From contig JAZQYH010000034.1 in NCBI GenBank assembly GCA_045633415.1, positions 1 to 59,475 on the forward strand: a stretch of 59,475 bases of DNA, written 5' to 3'. Positions 51,001 to 59,462 of the stretch are shown here, piece by piece. The position numbers were made by a program, and so were the translations under genes. The stretch comes from RGIG3102 sp045633415 (GTDB taxonomy: Bacteria > Bacillota > Clostridia > Oscillospirales > Ruminococcaceae). The stretch's first letter is position 1. Each line of letters starts with the position of its first letter. Below the pieces are notes generated by a model, which was given only the letters and a program-made list of their open reading frames with translations, made no database searches and was not told where the DNA came from.

Positions 51001-51159
51001 TTATATACTGTTGTTATACAGTAACTTAGAATTTGCATTTTCAATGTTTTCATAGGTTATAAACATTTCTTCTGCAAATTGTTGAATACTTTTCAACTCC
51101 TCAATCAAGTCTGTGATTCTGTTAAATAAATAATAATAAGTCTGGTTATAGTTATCCAT
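51001..51159 (-). CDS. Small 52-residue helical protein
   Basis: The reading frame starts MDNYNQTYYYLFNRITDLIE and continues with an amphipathic helical pattern (EELKSIQQFAEEMFITYENI). AGGAGG lies five bases ahead of the ATG, and a strong terminator follows the stop. Short proteins of this kind are common and uncharacterised in clostridia. Function unknown. Confidence 0.75.
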   Translation of the reverse strand: MDNYNQTYYYLFNRITDLIEELKSIQQFAEEMFITYENIENANSKLLYNNSI

Positions 51160-51340
51160 AACATCCTCCTGTATATTGATCAGTAGCCTTTGGCATGGCT
51201 ATATTATATATTTATCAGCGAGAAAAATTTGTCGATTGATGTCGTTATATAAGGTTAAACAATGATTTTTCACAGATTTTAATGTAAATTGTTGAAAGGA
51301 AAAATTTACACTTTAGCCATATATTTTTGTGGTGCAAAAA

Positions 51341-51370
51341 TTGACGATTAACTATGGAATAATGTATAAT
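51341..51370 (+). promoter_or_regulatory. Promoter of the sugar/glycosyltransferase cluster
   Basis: TTGACG (51341-51346), 18-base spacer, TATAAT (51365-51370), giving a leader of about 50 bases. The rest of the 270-base gap (51160-51340) shows nothing I can name. Confidence 0.75.
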
Positions 51371-51428
51371 ATAAGGTAAACCAGTATGCCTTAATGGAAA
51401 AAATACAAATTTTAAGCAGGTGATATAT

Positions 51429-52343
51429 ATGAAATCTTTAGTTGGTTACACAGGTTTTGTTGGCAGTAATCTTGCCAGCGTTGGTGATTTTGATGGTCTG
51501 TACAACTCTAAAAATGTAAAAGAAGCATATGGTACAAATCCTGATATTCTGTTTTATTCAGGTGTTCCTGCTGCTAAATTTATAGCTAATAAATTTCCGG
51601 AAATGGATATGTCCATTATGAAGGGCGCTGTGGAAAATATCCGTAAAATCAACCCTAAAAAGCTGGTGCTTATCTCTACTGTTGATGTTTATAAACAGCC
51701 AAATGGCAAGGATGAAGACAGCTTTATGGAAACAGATGGTCTGGAAGCTTATGGTAAAAACCGCCTGTGGCTTGAAGAACAGGTAAAAGAAATTTGCCCG
51801 GATTATCATATTATCCGTCTGCCAGGTTTGTACGGAAAAAACATCAAGAAAAACTTTATCTACGACTTTATAAACTATATTCCTGCACTTCTCAACGAGA
51901 AGAAAATGGCGGAATTGTCTGCTAAAGAGCCTTCACTGAAAGAATATTATACTCTTCGTGAGGATGGTTTCTGGGCTGTAAAAGGCGATATTGACCGTGC
52001 TTCACTGAAAGAAATGTTTAAAAATCTGGGCTTTTCTGCGCTGAATTTTACAGACAGCCGTGGTGTATTTCAGTATTACAATCTGAAATATTTATATAAA
52101 GATATACAGACAGTAATTGAAAATGACATAAGAGTGATGAATATAGCCACACAGCCTATCGAAATAGGTACCCTGCATAAAGTCCTGACAGGGGAAGATT
52201 TTGTAAACAAAGTGGCTGTAAAACCACCTTATTATGATTTCAGAACGAAACATGCACAGTTTTTTGGTGGCAAGGACGGATATATCCAGCCAGCAGACTT
52301 TGTTTATAATGATATAAAAGAATTTGTGGGTGAAATGATATGA
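51429..52343 (+). CDS. SDR/NAD-dependent epimerase-like protein with altered active site
   Basis: A 304-residue extended-SDR protein. The nucleotide-binding loop GYTGFVG is at residues 6-12. The Ser of the catalytic triad is likely in LISTVDVY. The usual YxxxK is YGKNR (108-112), so Lys is replaced by Arg. This could alter the redox step or leave a binding function. AGGTG precedes the ATG. It overlaps the next gene by four bases. It opens a seven-gene cluster of sugar-active proteins. Confidence 0.75.
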   Translation: MKSLVGYTGFVGSNLASVGDFDGLYNSKNVKEAYGTNPDILFYSGVPAAKFIANKFPEMDMSIMKGAVENIRKINPKKLVLISTVDVYKQPNGKDEDSFMETDGLEAYGKNRLWLEEQVKEICPDYHIIRLPGLYGKNIKKNFIYDFINYIPALLNEKKMAELSAKEPSLKEYYTLREDGFWAVKGDIDRASLKEMFKNLGFSALNFTDSRGVFQYYNLKYLYKDIQTVIENDIRVMNIATQPIEIGTLHKVLTGEDFVNKVAVKPPYYDFRTKHAQFFGGKDGYIQPADFVYNDIKEFVGEMI

Positions 52344-53134
52344 AATACTCAATTTCAAATATAGCATGGGGTGCAGAAAAAGATAGCCAGATGTATGCTT
52401 TTCTTAAACAGCAGGGCATAGATGGTCTTGAAATTGCACCAACGCGTTTATTTACAAACCCTTATGACAATCTGGAGCTGGCACACGAATATGCATGGAT
52501 GCTGAAAAACAAATATAATCTGGAAGTATCCAGTATGCAGAGCATCTGGTACGGTGTGAAAGAAAGTATTTTCGGCACAGAAGAAGACAGAAAATATCTG
52601 CTGGATTATACAAAGAGGGCGATTCTTTTTGCTGAAAGTATGGGTATTAAAAATCTGGTTTTCGGCTGTCCAAGAAACAGAAATATGCCAGAAGGTGATG
52701 AAAAGCAGTATTTTGAAATTGCAAAGGCATTTTTCAAAGAACTGGGTGACTTTGCTCTGGAGCACAACACTGTGCTTGCAATAGAGCCAAACCCTGTGAT
52801 TTACAATACAAACTTTCTCAACTACACAAAGGATGCCTGCGAATTTGTAAAACAGATAGGCAGCGAAGGTCTTAAAGTAAATATAGATATGGGTACAATG
52901 ATTTACAACAAGGAAAATCCACACCTTGTAAAGACTTATAAAAATCTGGTAAATCATATTCATATTTCTGCACCGAATCTGGCAGTTATCAGCCAGTGTA
53001 CAGAATATAAAACACTTAAAAAGGTATTGTCCAAAATCGACTATGATGGTTATCTGTCAGTAGAAATGGGCAATTGCAATGATATAGAAAAAGTAAAACA
53101 GGCTGTAATCTTCCTTAAGGAGGTATTCGGATGA
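52340..53134 (+). CDS. TIM-barrel sugar isomerase/epimerase-like protein
   Basis: A 264-residue protein of the AP-endonuclease 2/xylose-isomerase-like TIM-barrel family: GIDGLEIAPTRLF, LVFGCPRNRN, LAIEPNP, VNIDMGT, VNHIHISAP and YLSVEMG lie at the ends of successive strands, where metal ligands (Glu, Asp, His, Glu) are expected. Such enzymes interconvert sugars or sugar acids. It overlaps both neighbours by four bases, so translation is coupled. Confidence 0.85.
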   Translation: MKYSISNIAWGAEKDSQMYAFLKQQGIDGLEIAPTRLFTNPYDNLELAHEYAWMLKNKYNLEVSSMQSIWYGVKESIFGTEEDRKYLLDYTKRAILFAESMGIKNLVFGCPRNRNMPEGDEKQYFEIAKAFFKELGDFALEHNTVLAIEPNPVIYNTNFLNYTKDACEFVKQIGSEGLKVNIDMGTMIYNKENPHLVKTYKNLVNHIHISAPNLAVISQCTEYKTLKKVLSKIDYDGYLSVEMGNCNDIEKVKQAVIFLKEVFG

Positions 53135-53925
53135 TTTATAAAAATGTAAAAGGTGTACCTGACTTTGAATGTAAGGAATATGCAGAGAAGAAAAATAAAT
53201 ATTGTCTTTGCATCCCTATAATTAATGAAAAGGACAACATCCGTCTTGAACTGATGCGTGCCAGAATGAACAAAGTACACACAGCTGTAGATATTATTAT
53301 CTGCGATGGTGGCTCCACTGATGGCGGCACAGATGATGATGTAATGGAAGCTCTGGGCGTAAACACACTGCTGACAAAGCGCGGTCCTGGTAAACAGGGG
53401 GCACAGTTGCGTATGGGCTTTTATTGGGCGCTTAAACGTGGTTATGAAGGTATTATCACAATTGATGGCAACAATAAAGACAGTATCGAAGATGTTACAA
53501 AATTTATAGAAAAACTGGATGAAGGCTATGATTTTGTTCAGGGCAGCCGATTCATCGCAGGTGGACAGGCTATCAACACACCACTGTCCCGCCATCTTGC
53601 TGTAAAATACATTCACGCACCTGTAATATCCATTACAGCTAAAGAAAAATTTACAGATACAACAAACAACTTCCGTTGTTATTCAAAAAAATATCTTACA
53701 CATCCACAGGTGCAGCCATTCAGACCTGTTTTCAAAACATACGAACTGCTGGCGTACCTTTCTACACGTGCTTCCCAGCTGGGACTTAAAACCTGTGAAG
53801 TGCCTGTAACCAGAGCATACCCTAATGATGGCAAGATTCCTACAAAAATCAGTCCTATCAAAGGTAACTCTGAACTGATGAAAATTCTGCTTGCAAATGC
53901 AGTGGGTAAATACAATCCAAAATAA
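53131..53925 (+). CDS. GT2 glycosyltransferase, dolichol-phosphate-mannose-synthase-like
   Basis: A 264-residue GT2 protein lacking membrane segments. IIICDGGSTDGGTDDDV is the nucleotide-binding region, GPGKQGAQLRMGFYWAL a conserved helix, and ITIDGNNKDSIEDV stands in the place of the DxD. FVQGSRFI and TNNFRCYSKKYL follow the DPM1 pattern. It probably transfers a sugar to a polyprenyl phosphate or a related lipid. Overlaps the isomerase gene by four bases. Confidence 0.8.
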   Translation: MIYKNVKGVPDFECKEYAEKKNKYCLCIPIINEKDNIRLELMRARMNKVHTAVDIIICDGGSTDGGTDDDVMEALGVNTLLTKRGPGKQGAQLRMGFYWALKRGYEGIITIDGNNKDSIEDVTKFIEKLDEGYDFVQGSRFIAGGQAINTPLSRHLAVKYIHAPVISITAKEKFTDTTNNFRCYSKKYLTHPQVQPFRPVFKTYELLAYLSTRASQLGLKTCEVPVTRAYPNDGKIPTKISPIKGNSELMKILLANAVGKYNPK

Positions 53926-53999
53926 AATTCTGTACACAAACTTGTAAAACACAGGGAGGTTATCCTACCTCATCAAATAAAACACAAGGGTTTAGGAAA

Positions 54000-55130
54000 A
54001 TGAACTATGACAAAATTATAATCGGCGCTGGGCTTTATGGTCTTTACAGCGCTGTATACTGTGGCAAAAAAGGTGAAAAAGTTCTGGTGCTGGAATGCGA
54101 CAGTGTGCCTTTTGCACGTGCCACATACATCAATCAGGCCCGTGTGCATATGGGCTATCACTACCCACGCTCTCTTTCTACAGCAGGCAAAAGTCGTGGC
54201 TATTTCGACCGCTTCTGCGAAGACTATCCTGAAAGTGTAAAGGACGACTTTACAAAAGTCTATGCCACAAGTGCAAACTTCTCATGGACAGACAGAGAGC
54301 AGTTTGAAAAATTCTGCAGGGACACAAACATCCCTTGCGAAACTATTTCCAACACAAAATATTTTAAGGACGATATGTGTGACGGTACATTTATCACCAA
54401 GGAATATACATATGACTGGGCTATTCTCCGCGATATACTTATGGCAGACCTTAAAGAATTGCCAAACGTTACACTGCGCTTTAATTCCTTTATCACAGCC
54501 ATCGAAAACGACGGAGAAAACTACAACATCAGCATTAAGGATGGCAATGTGTTTACTGCTCCATATGTGCTTAATTCCACATATGCCAGTGTAAACCAGA
54601 TTAACTCTATGGCTGGTTTTGAAACATTCCCTATCAAATACGAGCTGTGCGAAATCATCCTGTGTAAAATCAATGATGAAATGCGCGATGTAGGTATTAC
54701 AGTAATGGATGGTCCTTTCTTTTCAATAATGCCTTTTGGCAAGACAGGCTACCATTCACTTACAAGTGTTACATTTACTCCTCACGTTACCTGTTATGAC
54801 AAACTGCCAACCTTTGAATGTCAGAAAGGTAACGAGGACTACTGTACACCACAGCATCTTGGCAACTGTAACAATTGCCCTAACAAGCCTGAAAGTGCAT
54901 GGGGTTATATGTCACAGCTGGCAAGAAAATATCTTAAGGATGAATTTCAGTTTGAATATTCACATTCACTGTTTTCAATGAAACCTATTCTGAAAATGAG
55001 TGAAATTGACGACAGCCGCCCAACACTTATAAAAGTATTCAATAAAAAACCAGCTTTTGTCAGTGTTCTGTCTGGCAAAATAAATACAGTTTATGATTTA
55101 CAGGAGGTACTTGACGGTGAGCTTGAATAA
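54000..55130 (+). CDS. FAD-dependent oxidoreductase (DAO type) with a Cys-rich insert
   Basis: A 376-residue protein with GAGLYG (residues 9-14) for FAD, an acidic LECD at the end of strand 2, and INQARVHMGYHYPRS, a motif seen in oxidoreductases of surface-glycan clusters. An insert near residues 281-292 contains three cysteines (CTPQHLGNCNNC), perhaps a metal site. AGGAAA precedes the ATG. Just upstream a GAGGT/ACCTC hairpin lies at 53956-53971. The substrate may be the lipid- or nucleotide-linked sugar. Confidence 0.8.
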   Translation: MNYDKIIIGAGLYGLYSAVYCGKKGEKVLVLECDSVPFARATYINQARVHMGYHYPRSLSTAGKSRGYFDRFCEDYPESVKDDFTKVYATSANFSWTDREQFEKFCRDTNIPCETISNTKYFKDDMCDGTFITKEYTYDWAILRDILMADLKELPNVTLRFNSFITAIENDGENYNISIKDGNVFTAPYVLNSTYASVNQINSMAGFETFPIKYELCEIILCKINDEMRDVGITVMDGPFFSIMPFGKTGYHSLTSVTFTPHVTCYDKLPTFECQKGNEDYCTPQHLGNCNNCPNKPESAWGYMSQLARKYLKDEFQFEYSHSLFSMKPILKMSEIDDSRPTLIKVFNKKPAFVSVLSGKINTVYDLQEVLDGELE

Positions 55131-56052
55131 AGAAAAAAACTTTGTCTCTGCTGTTATTTATCTTTATAACAACGAAAAAGAAGTGGCAGGTTTTCTGTCT
55201 GCTGTCAATACATTACTTAAAGAAAATTTTGAAAAATATGAAATCGTTTGTGTGAACGACTGTTCTACAGACAGTACTGTAAAAGCAGTGGAAAGCTTCT
55301 GCGAAGAAAACAGTGTAAAGAGCCTGACACTTATCAACACCAGCTTTTTCCAAGGTGTTGAAAATGCAATGGTTGCAGGTCTTGATATATCAATCGGTGA
55401 CTTTGTGTTTGAATTTGACAGCCCGGTGGTAGACTATAATGCAGATATGATTATGTCTGTATACCGCAAAAGTCTGGAAGGCAATGATATAGTGTTTGCT
55501 ATTCCTCAGGGTGTTTCACGCTTTACATCCAAACTGTTTTACAACCTGTTCAACAGATTCTCTGGTATGCAGTACAAAATCAAAACACAGCGTTTTTCAA
55601 TTATCAGCCGTCGCGGTATAAATCGTGTAAAATCAATGGGTGTTAAAACAGTTTACAGAAAAGCTGTTTATGCTTCCTGTGGTTTACCGGTGGCAGATTT
55701 TGAATATAAACCACTGCCTGTGGAAAAACTGGGCGACAGCCAGAAAGCTGTAAAACAGGAGTTGGCACTTAACAGTCTCATCCTTTTCACAGATATCGGT
55801 TATAAAATCAGCATCACATTGTCTGTGTTTATGGCACTTGTGCTTATGCTTGCAGGTGTTTATACAGTGGCAGTGTTCCTTTCAGCCAACCCTGTTGCAG
55901 GCTGGACAACCACCATGCTGGTTATCTCCGCAGGCTTTTTCGGTCTGTTTATACTGTTTGCATTTGTTCTTAAATATCTGTCCATGATTTTAAATCTTGT
56001 GTTCACACGCAAACAGTATGTAATTGAAAACATCAGAAAAATCACAAAATAA
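55117..56052 (+). CDS. GT2 glycosyltransferase with two C-terminal membrane segments
   Basis: A 311-residue protein. The GT2 domain has VCVNDCSTDST (residues 44-54) and VFEFDSPVVDYNAD in the DxD position. Two membrane segments at about 233-256 and 264-288 are as in ArnC, GtrB and polyprenyl-phosphate sugar synthases. It likely makes a polyprenyl-phosphate sugar in the inner leaflet. The start is GTG, nine bases after AGGAGG; an ATG at 55093 lies upstream of that site. Overlaps the FAD gene by 14 bases. Confidence 0.8.
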   Translation: MSLNKEKNFVSAVIYLYNNEKEVAGFLSAVNTLLKENFEKYEIVCVNDCSTDSTVKAVESFCEENSVKSLTLINTSFFQGVENAMVAGLDISIGDFVFEFDSPVVDYNADMIMSVYRKSLEGNDIVFAIPQGVSRFTSKLFYNLFNRFSGMQYKIKTQRFSIISRRGINRVKSMGVKTVYRKAVYASCGLPVADFEYKPLPVEKLGDSQKAVKQELALNSLILFTDIGYKISITLSVFMALVLMLAGVYTVAVFLSANPVAGWTTTMLVISAGFFGLFILFAFVLKYLSMILNLVFTRKQYVIENIRKITK

Positions 56053-56099
56053 TTTGTATTTTTGTTTCATTAAATTTTTAAAGAAAGCGAATCAGTTTT

Positions 56100-57752
56100 A
56101 TGCTGAAAAAAGATATTGATTACAAAAAACGGATTGTTATAGCTGTTGCTCTGGCTGTTGTAAGGCTTGTTCTTGCAAACAGCCAGATGATGCTTATATT
56201 TCCTTTTGGAGCCCCTATTGATGATGACCTGTACTTTACATGGGCACAGAACATAGCGGCAGGAAACTGGCTGGGTGAGTACAACTACCTTACTCTTTCC
56301 AAATATCCGTTCTTTGGAATTTACCTTGCAATAGTACACAAACTGGGCATACCATATCTTGTGGCAAACTGCATGATGTGGATAGGGCTGGGGGTTCTCA
56401 GCGTTATGGCTTTCAGCCCTGTTGTTAAAAGCAACTGGTGGCGCCTTATATTATTTGCAGCCTTAATTTACAACCCATCTACATATGCAGAGCATACTCT
56501 GCGTGTGTATCGAGACAGCATTTTCCCTGTGCTTTGTGTTGCGTTCTTTGTAGCACTGGCAGGCTGGGCACTGCGACTAAAAAAAGATATCCGTTATAAT
56601 ATCGGCTATATCATCACAGCAGGCGTAGCACTGGGCCTTGCGTGGATAAGCAGGGAAGACGGATATTGGTTGGTTCCTTTTGGTGTAGCGGCTATTACAA
56701 TTTGTATAATTTATATAGTAATTGACAAAAAGTTAAATAAAAAGTTTATCAGAATAGCTTGTACAGCAATTCCAGCTGTAATAACAGCGGTTTTTGTGCT
56801 TATGGTATGTGGTATAAACTATGAATATTATGGTTTGTTTACATTATCAGATTTCAGTGACGGTGCATTTGCGGATTGTTTTGGTGCGATGACCACACTC
56901 TCTCACGAAGAATGGCATCCGCTTATATCTGTTCCTGAAGATGTAAGAATGCGTATGTATGAAGATTGCCCATCCTTTGTTCAGTTCTATGATTATATAG
57001 ACGACGATGAAAGCCGGATTAAAAAAGGCTATTCAACCCGGAGTCTGGGCGACTATAAGTCTGGTCAGCTTTATTGGGGGCTCAGACGTGCCGCTCAGGA
57101 AATGGGCATATATGAAAGCCGGACTAAAGCAGAATCTCTGTGGGCACAGCTTGCCACAGAGGTTGAGGCTATGCGACTTGAAGATGAAAACGCACTACCC
57201 AAACGTTCATCTGTAACACCGCCTGTTAAAATGGAATATGTACCTGATGTACTTGCAGAAGGTTTTCACAGTATGTGGTTTATACTTTCCTGGCAGGATA
57301 TGCGATGTTATGAAGATACTGTCAGCGACATTACCACAGGTCAGATTGATATATGGCAGGATTTTCTTCACGAGCAGTCAAACTATGCCGCAGTAGAAAA
57401 TTCAGATTTTCCATATTACACACCATTCCAGCATATGTGCTATAAGGTTGTGAACGGTATTACTTGGATTTATCGTGCGGCAATAATACCTCTTCTGCTT
57501 TTAGCACTGTGGGCGGTAATCAAAGGTTTTGCCCTGTTTAAATATCAGACATTCAAAACACAGCTGATGTTGTTTATAATCCCTGGTATGCTGGCAATGG
57601 GAATCTTCAGAATATTTATTATTGCCTTTATGGAGGTAGCCGCTTTTGATATAGGCACCTATGCAATGTATCTTGGTGCTGTATATCCTGTGGTGGTATT
57701 GGTAGCTGTGCTTGGATTACCTCTTTTAAAAAGAATCGTAAAAAAGCCATAG
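56100..57752 (+). CDS. GT-C type polyprenyl-phosphate-sugar-dependent membrane transferase
   Basis: A 550-residue membrane protein with about nine or ten hydrophobic segments. The first extracytoplasmic loop has GAPIDDDLYFTWAQNIA, with an acidic DDD where GT-C enzymes hold the catalytic DD/DE. A large soluble loop lies at about residues 250-430. Such enzymes move sugar from polyprenyl phosphate to an outer surface acceptor. GAAAG is a weak ribosome binding site. The preceding gene is a likely donor-making enzyme. Confidence 0.75.
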   Translation: MLKKDIDYKKRIVIAVALAVVRLVLANSQMMLIFPFGAPIDDDLYFTWAQNIAAGNWLGEYNYLTLSKYPFFGIYLAIVHKLGIPYLVANCMMWIGLGVLSVMAFSPVVKSNWWRLILFAALIYNPSTYAEHTLRVYRDSIFPVLCVAFFVALAGWALRLKKDIRYNIGYIITAGVALGLAWISREDGYWLVPFGVAAITICIIYIVIDKKLNKKFIRIACTAIPAVITAVFVLMVCGINYEYYGLFTLSDFSDGAFADCFGAMTTLSHEEWHPLISVPEDVRMRMYEDCPSFVQFYDYIDDDESRIKKGYSTRSLGDYKSGQLYWGLRRAAQEMGIYESRTKAESLWAQLATEVEAMRLEDENALPKRSSVTPPVKMEYVPDVLAEGFHSMWFILSWQDMRCYEDTVSDITTGQIDIWQDFLHEQSNYAAVENSDFPYYTPFQHMCYKVVNGITWIYRAAIIPLLLLALWAVIKGFALFKYQTFKTQLMLFIIPGMLAMGIFRIFIIAFMEVAAFDIGTYAMYLGAVYPVVVLVAVLGLPLLKRIVKKP

Positions 57753-57775
57753 CACCCCAGACTGTGAGGTGAATT

Positions 57776-58159
57776 ATGAATAAGAAATATATTACTTGCT
57801 TAACTATGCTTCTATATGGTCTGCCTTACGGATGGCTGGCAATCTGGTGGGATGGTGTTGGCAGCACAAGTGCAAAATCTGCACTATTGTTTTATGCTGT
57901 TCACGGCATAGTTTATGCTGTGTTGGCAATTGTGGTAACAATGCTGGACAATATAAAACTGATGTGGATGGGGTATCTGTTGTCAATGGCCACATCGAAG
58001 TTGATGACAATTTTAGTGGTGGTCAAGGATATGGACCATTTCTATAAGCCATTCACTTATGAAACTGTAATATACTTCCCTTATTTACCAGCATTTTTGA
58101 TTTCAGGGCTGGGATTTTTCGTTGCTATGCTTTTTGTGCTTCCATCCAAAAATAAATAA
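57776..58159 (+). CDS. Small four-TM membrane protein
   Basis: A 127-residue protein with four hydrophobic segments (about 8-26, 36-60, 65-82 and 100-122). Size and topology resemble small flippase or GtrA-like proteins, but I do not see clear motifs. AGGTGA precedes the ATG, 23 bases after the GT-C gene, so it is the last gene of the cluster. Confidence 0.6.
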   Translation: MNKKYITCLTMLLYGLPYGWLAIWWDGVGSTSAKSALLFYAVHGIVYAVLAIVVTMLDNIKLMWMGYLLSMATSKLMTILVVVKDMDHFYKPFTYETVIYFPYLPAFLISGLGFFVAMLFVLPSKNK

Positions 58160-58170
58160 TGTATATAACC

Positions 58171-58205
58171 ACACCCCTTGCCTAAAATGACAAGGGGTGT
58201 TTTAT
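58171..58205 (+). terminator. Terminator whose 3' arm is the ribosome binding site of the next gene
   Basis: ACACCCCTTG (58171-58180) pairs with CAAGGGGTGT (58191-58200), then TTTT. AAGGGG in the 3' arm lies six bases before the ATG of the next gene, so the hairpin would mask it. Confidence 0.8.
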
Positions 58206-58578
58206 GTTCACTGTACGACCTTTATGCAAAGCTATAATAATGTCTGTAATACTATATATTATAATTCTTATTAATATATTAGGGCAGGACAGGTTATTAT
58301 CGGTTATATCTGTAGTTTTTATAATCTGGCTGTATCGCTATCTTTCAACATTGAAAGTTTATATAGACGACAGCTACCTTGTAAAACGAAACGGAAAAAC
58401 TTTTAAACACAAAACTATAATAATGTTGAAAAATATTTCGAAATTACAGATTTTAGTCTTACACACATCTCTGCCTGCTATTATAAGAATATGTACCTAT
58501 GATGAAGCTTTGTTCCTCTTTGGGTTAAACGGGAGACAGCGGTTGATGCTGGAGTATAAGCTGTTACAGTTGAAATAA
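58204..58578 (+). CDS. Small PH-like membrane protein
   Basis: A 124-residue protein with two membrane segments (about 9-28 and 30-48) and a C-terminal soluble part resembling a bacterial PH domain (VYIDDSYLVKRNGK, ISKLQILVLHTSLPAI, EALFLFGLNGRQ). Function unknown. Its ribosome binding site overlaps the preceding terminator arm. Confidence 0.55.
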   Translation: MFTVRPLCKAIIMSVILYIIILINILGQDRLLSVISVVFIIWLYRYLSTLKVYIDDSYLVKRNGKTFKHKTIIMLKNISKLQILVLHTSLPAIIRICTYDEALFLFGLNGRQRLMLEYKLLQLK

Positions 58579-58627
58579 AAGCTCTCTTCATATATAATAA
58601 TGTATACTAAAACAAGAGGGTAAGTTT

Positions 58628-59332
58628 ATGAATTTCTACGTAACAGAAAAAGTTTTTGAAAAAATGCCAAATGTGGTTTTTGGTCTTGTAAGTGTAAAGG
58701 CTGTAGACAATACGGCAGACTATGATTTTATTCATACAATGCTGGATGAAAGTATATTATCCTGTGAAAATTATTTTGAAGGCAAAGTTGTAAAACAGGA
58801 AAAAGAGCTGGCACCATACCGTACTGCATTTCAGACTCTTGGCATTAACCCAAACAAGTTTATGAGCAGTATAGAAGCGTTGCTTACACGAATTGCAAAA
58901 AAGAAGGGTATGCCACATATAAATCCTGTGGTTGATTTGGGTAATGCTATTTCTCTCAAATACTATCTGCCAGTTGGTGCTCACGACCTGAATACAATGG
59001 ATGGAGAATTTTGTGTTCGTACAGCAACAGCCCAGGATACATTCCTGCCTTTTGGTGCTGAAGCGAGAGAACCAGTGGATATTGACGAAGTAGTTTACGC
59101 CACAGCAGATAAAGTCCGTACACGTCGATGGATATGGCGCCAGAGCGAAGAAGGAAAAATAGACCACACAACAAACGAACTTTTATTTATTCTTGACGGC
59201 TTTGAAGAAAATCTGGATGTTGTTCTTGCTGCCAGAGATGAGCTGAATAAAATACTTACAGAAAAGATGGGCTACAAGACAAAAACAGGTCTCATTGATA
59301 AAAACAATATGGTTTTTGATATGGACATATAG
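58628..59332 (+). CDS. B3/B4-domain protein (PheT-like tRNA-binding fold)
   Basis: A 234-residue protein matching the stand-alone B3/B4 domain related to the phenylalanyl-tRNA synthetase beta subunit: YRTAFQTLGINPNKFMSSIEALLTRI, then INPVVDLGNAISLKYYLPVG and RRWIWRQSEEGKID. Relatives may edit mischarged amino acids or bind free amino acids; the role is not settled. GAGGG precedes the ATG. Confidence 0.85.
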   Translation: MNFYVTEKVFEKMPNVVFGLVSVKAVDNTADYDFIHTMLDESILSCENYFEGKVVKQEKELAPYRTAFQTLGINPNKFMSSIEALLTRIAKKKGMPHINPVVDLGNAISLKYYLPVGAHDLNTMDGEFCVRTATAQDTFLPFGAEAREPVDIDEVVYATADKVRTRRWIWRQSEEGKIDHTTNELLFILDGFEENLDVVLAARDELNKILTEKMGYKTKTGLIDKNNMVFDMDI

Positions 59333-59357
59333 ATAAGTATACATATTGAATATAAGA

Positions 59358-59385
59358 AAAGGGGGCGCAGAGGCGCCCCTTTGTT
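59358..59385 (+). terminator. Intrinsic terminator
   Basis: GGGGCGC (59362-59368) pairs with GCGCCCC (59373-59379), flanked by AAA and TTTG. Confidence 0.85.
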
Positions 59386-59412
59386 AATAGTGCCGTAAAT
59401 GTAAAGAGGTAG

Positions 59413-59462
59413 TTGACAAAGGTGATAAGCAGGTATATAATACAGGAACGCTCATAAGAGCG
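59413..59462 (+). promoter_or_regulatory. Fully consensus promoter and leader hairpin at the window end
   Basis: TTGACA (59413-59418), 17-base spacer, TATAAT (59436-59441). The early transcript contains CGCTC-ATAA-GAGCG (59449-59462). Such strength suggests a stable RNA (rRNA, tRNA or other) or a highly expressed gene beyond the window. Confidence 0.8.
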
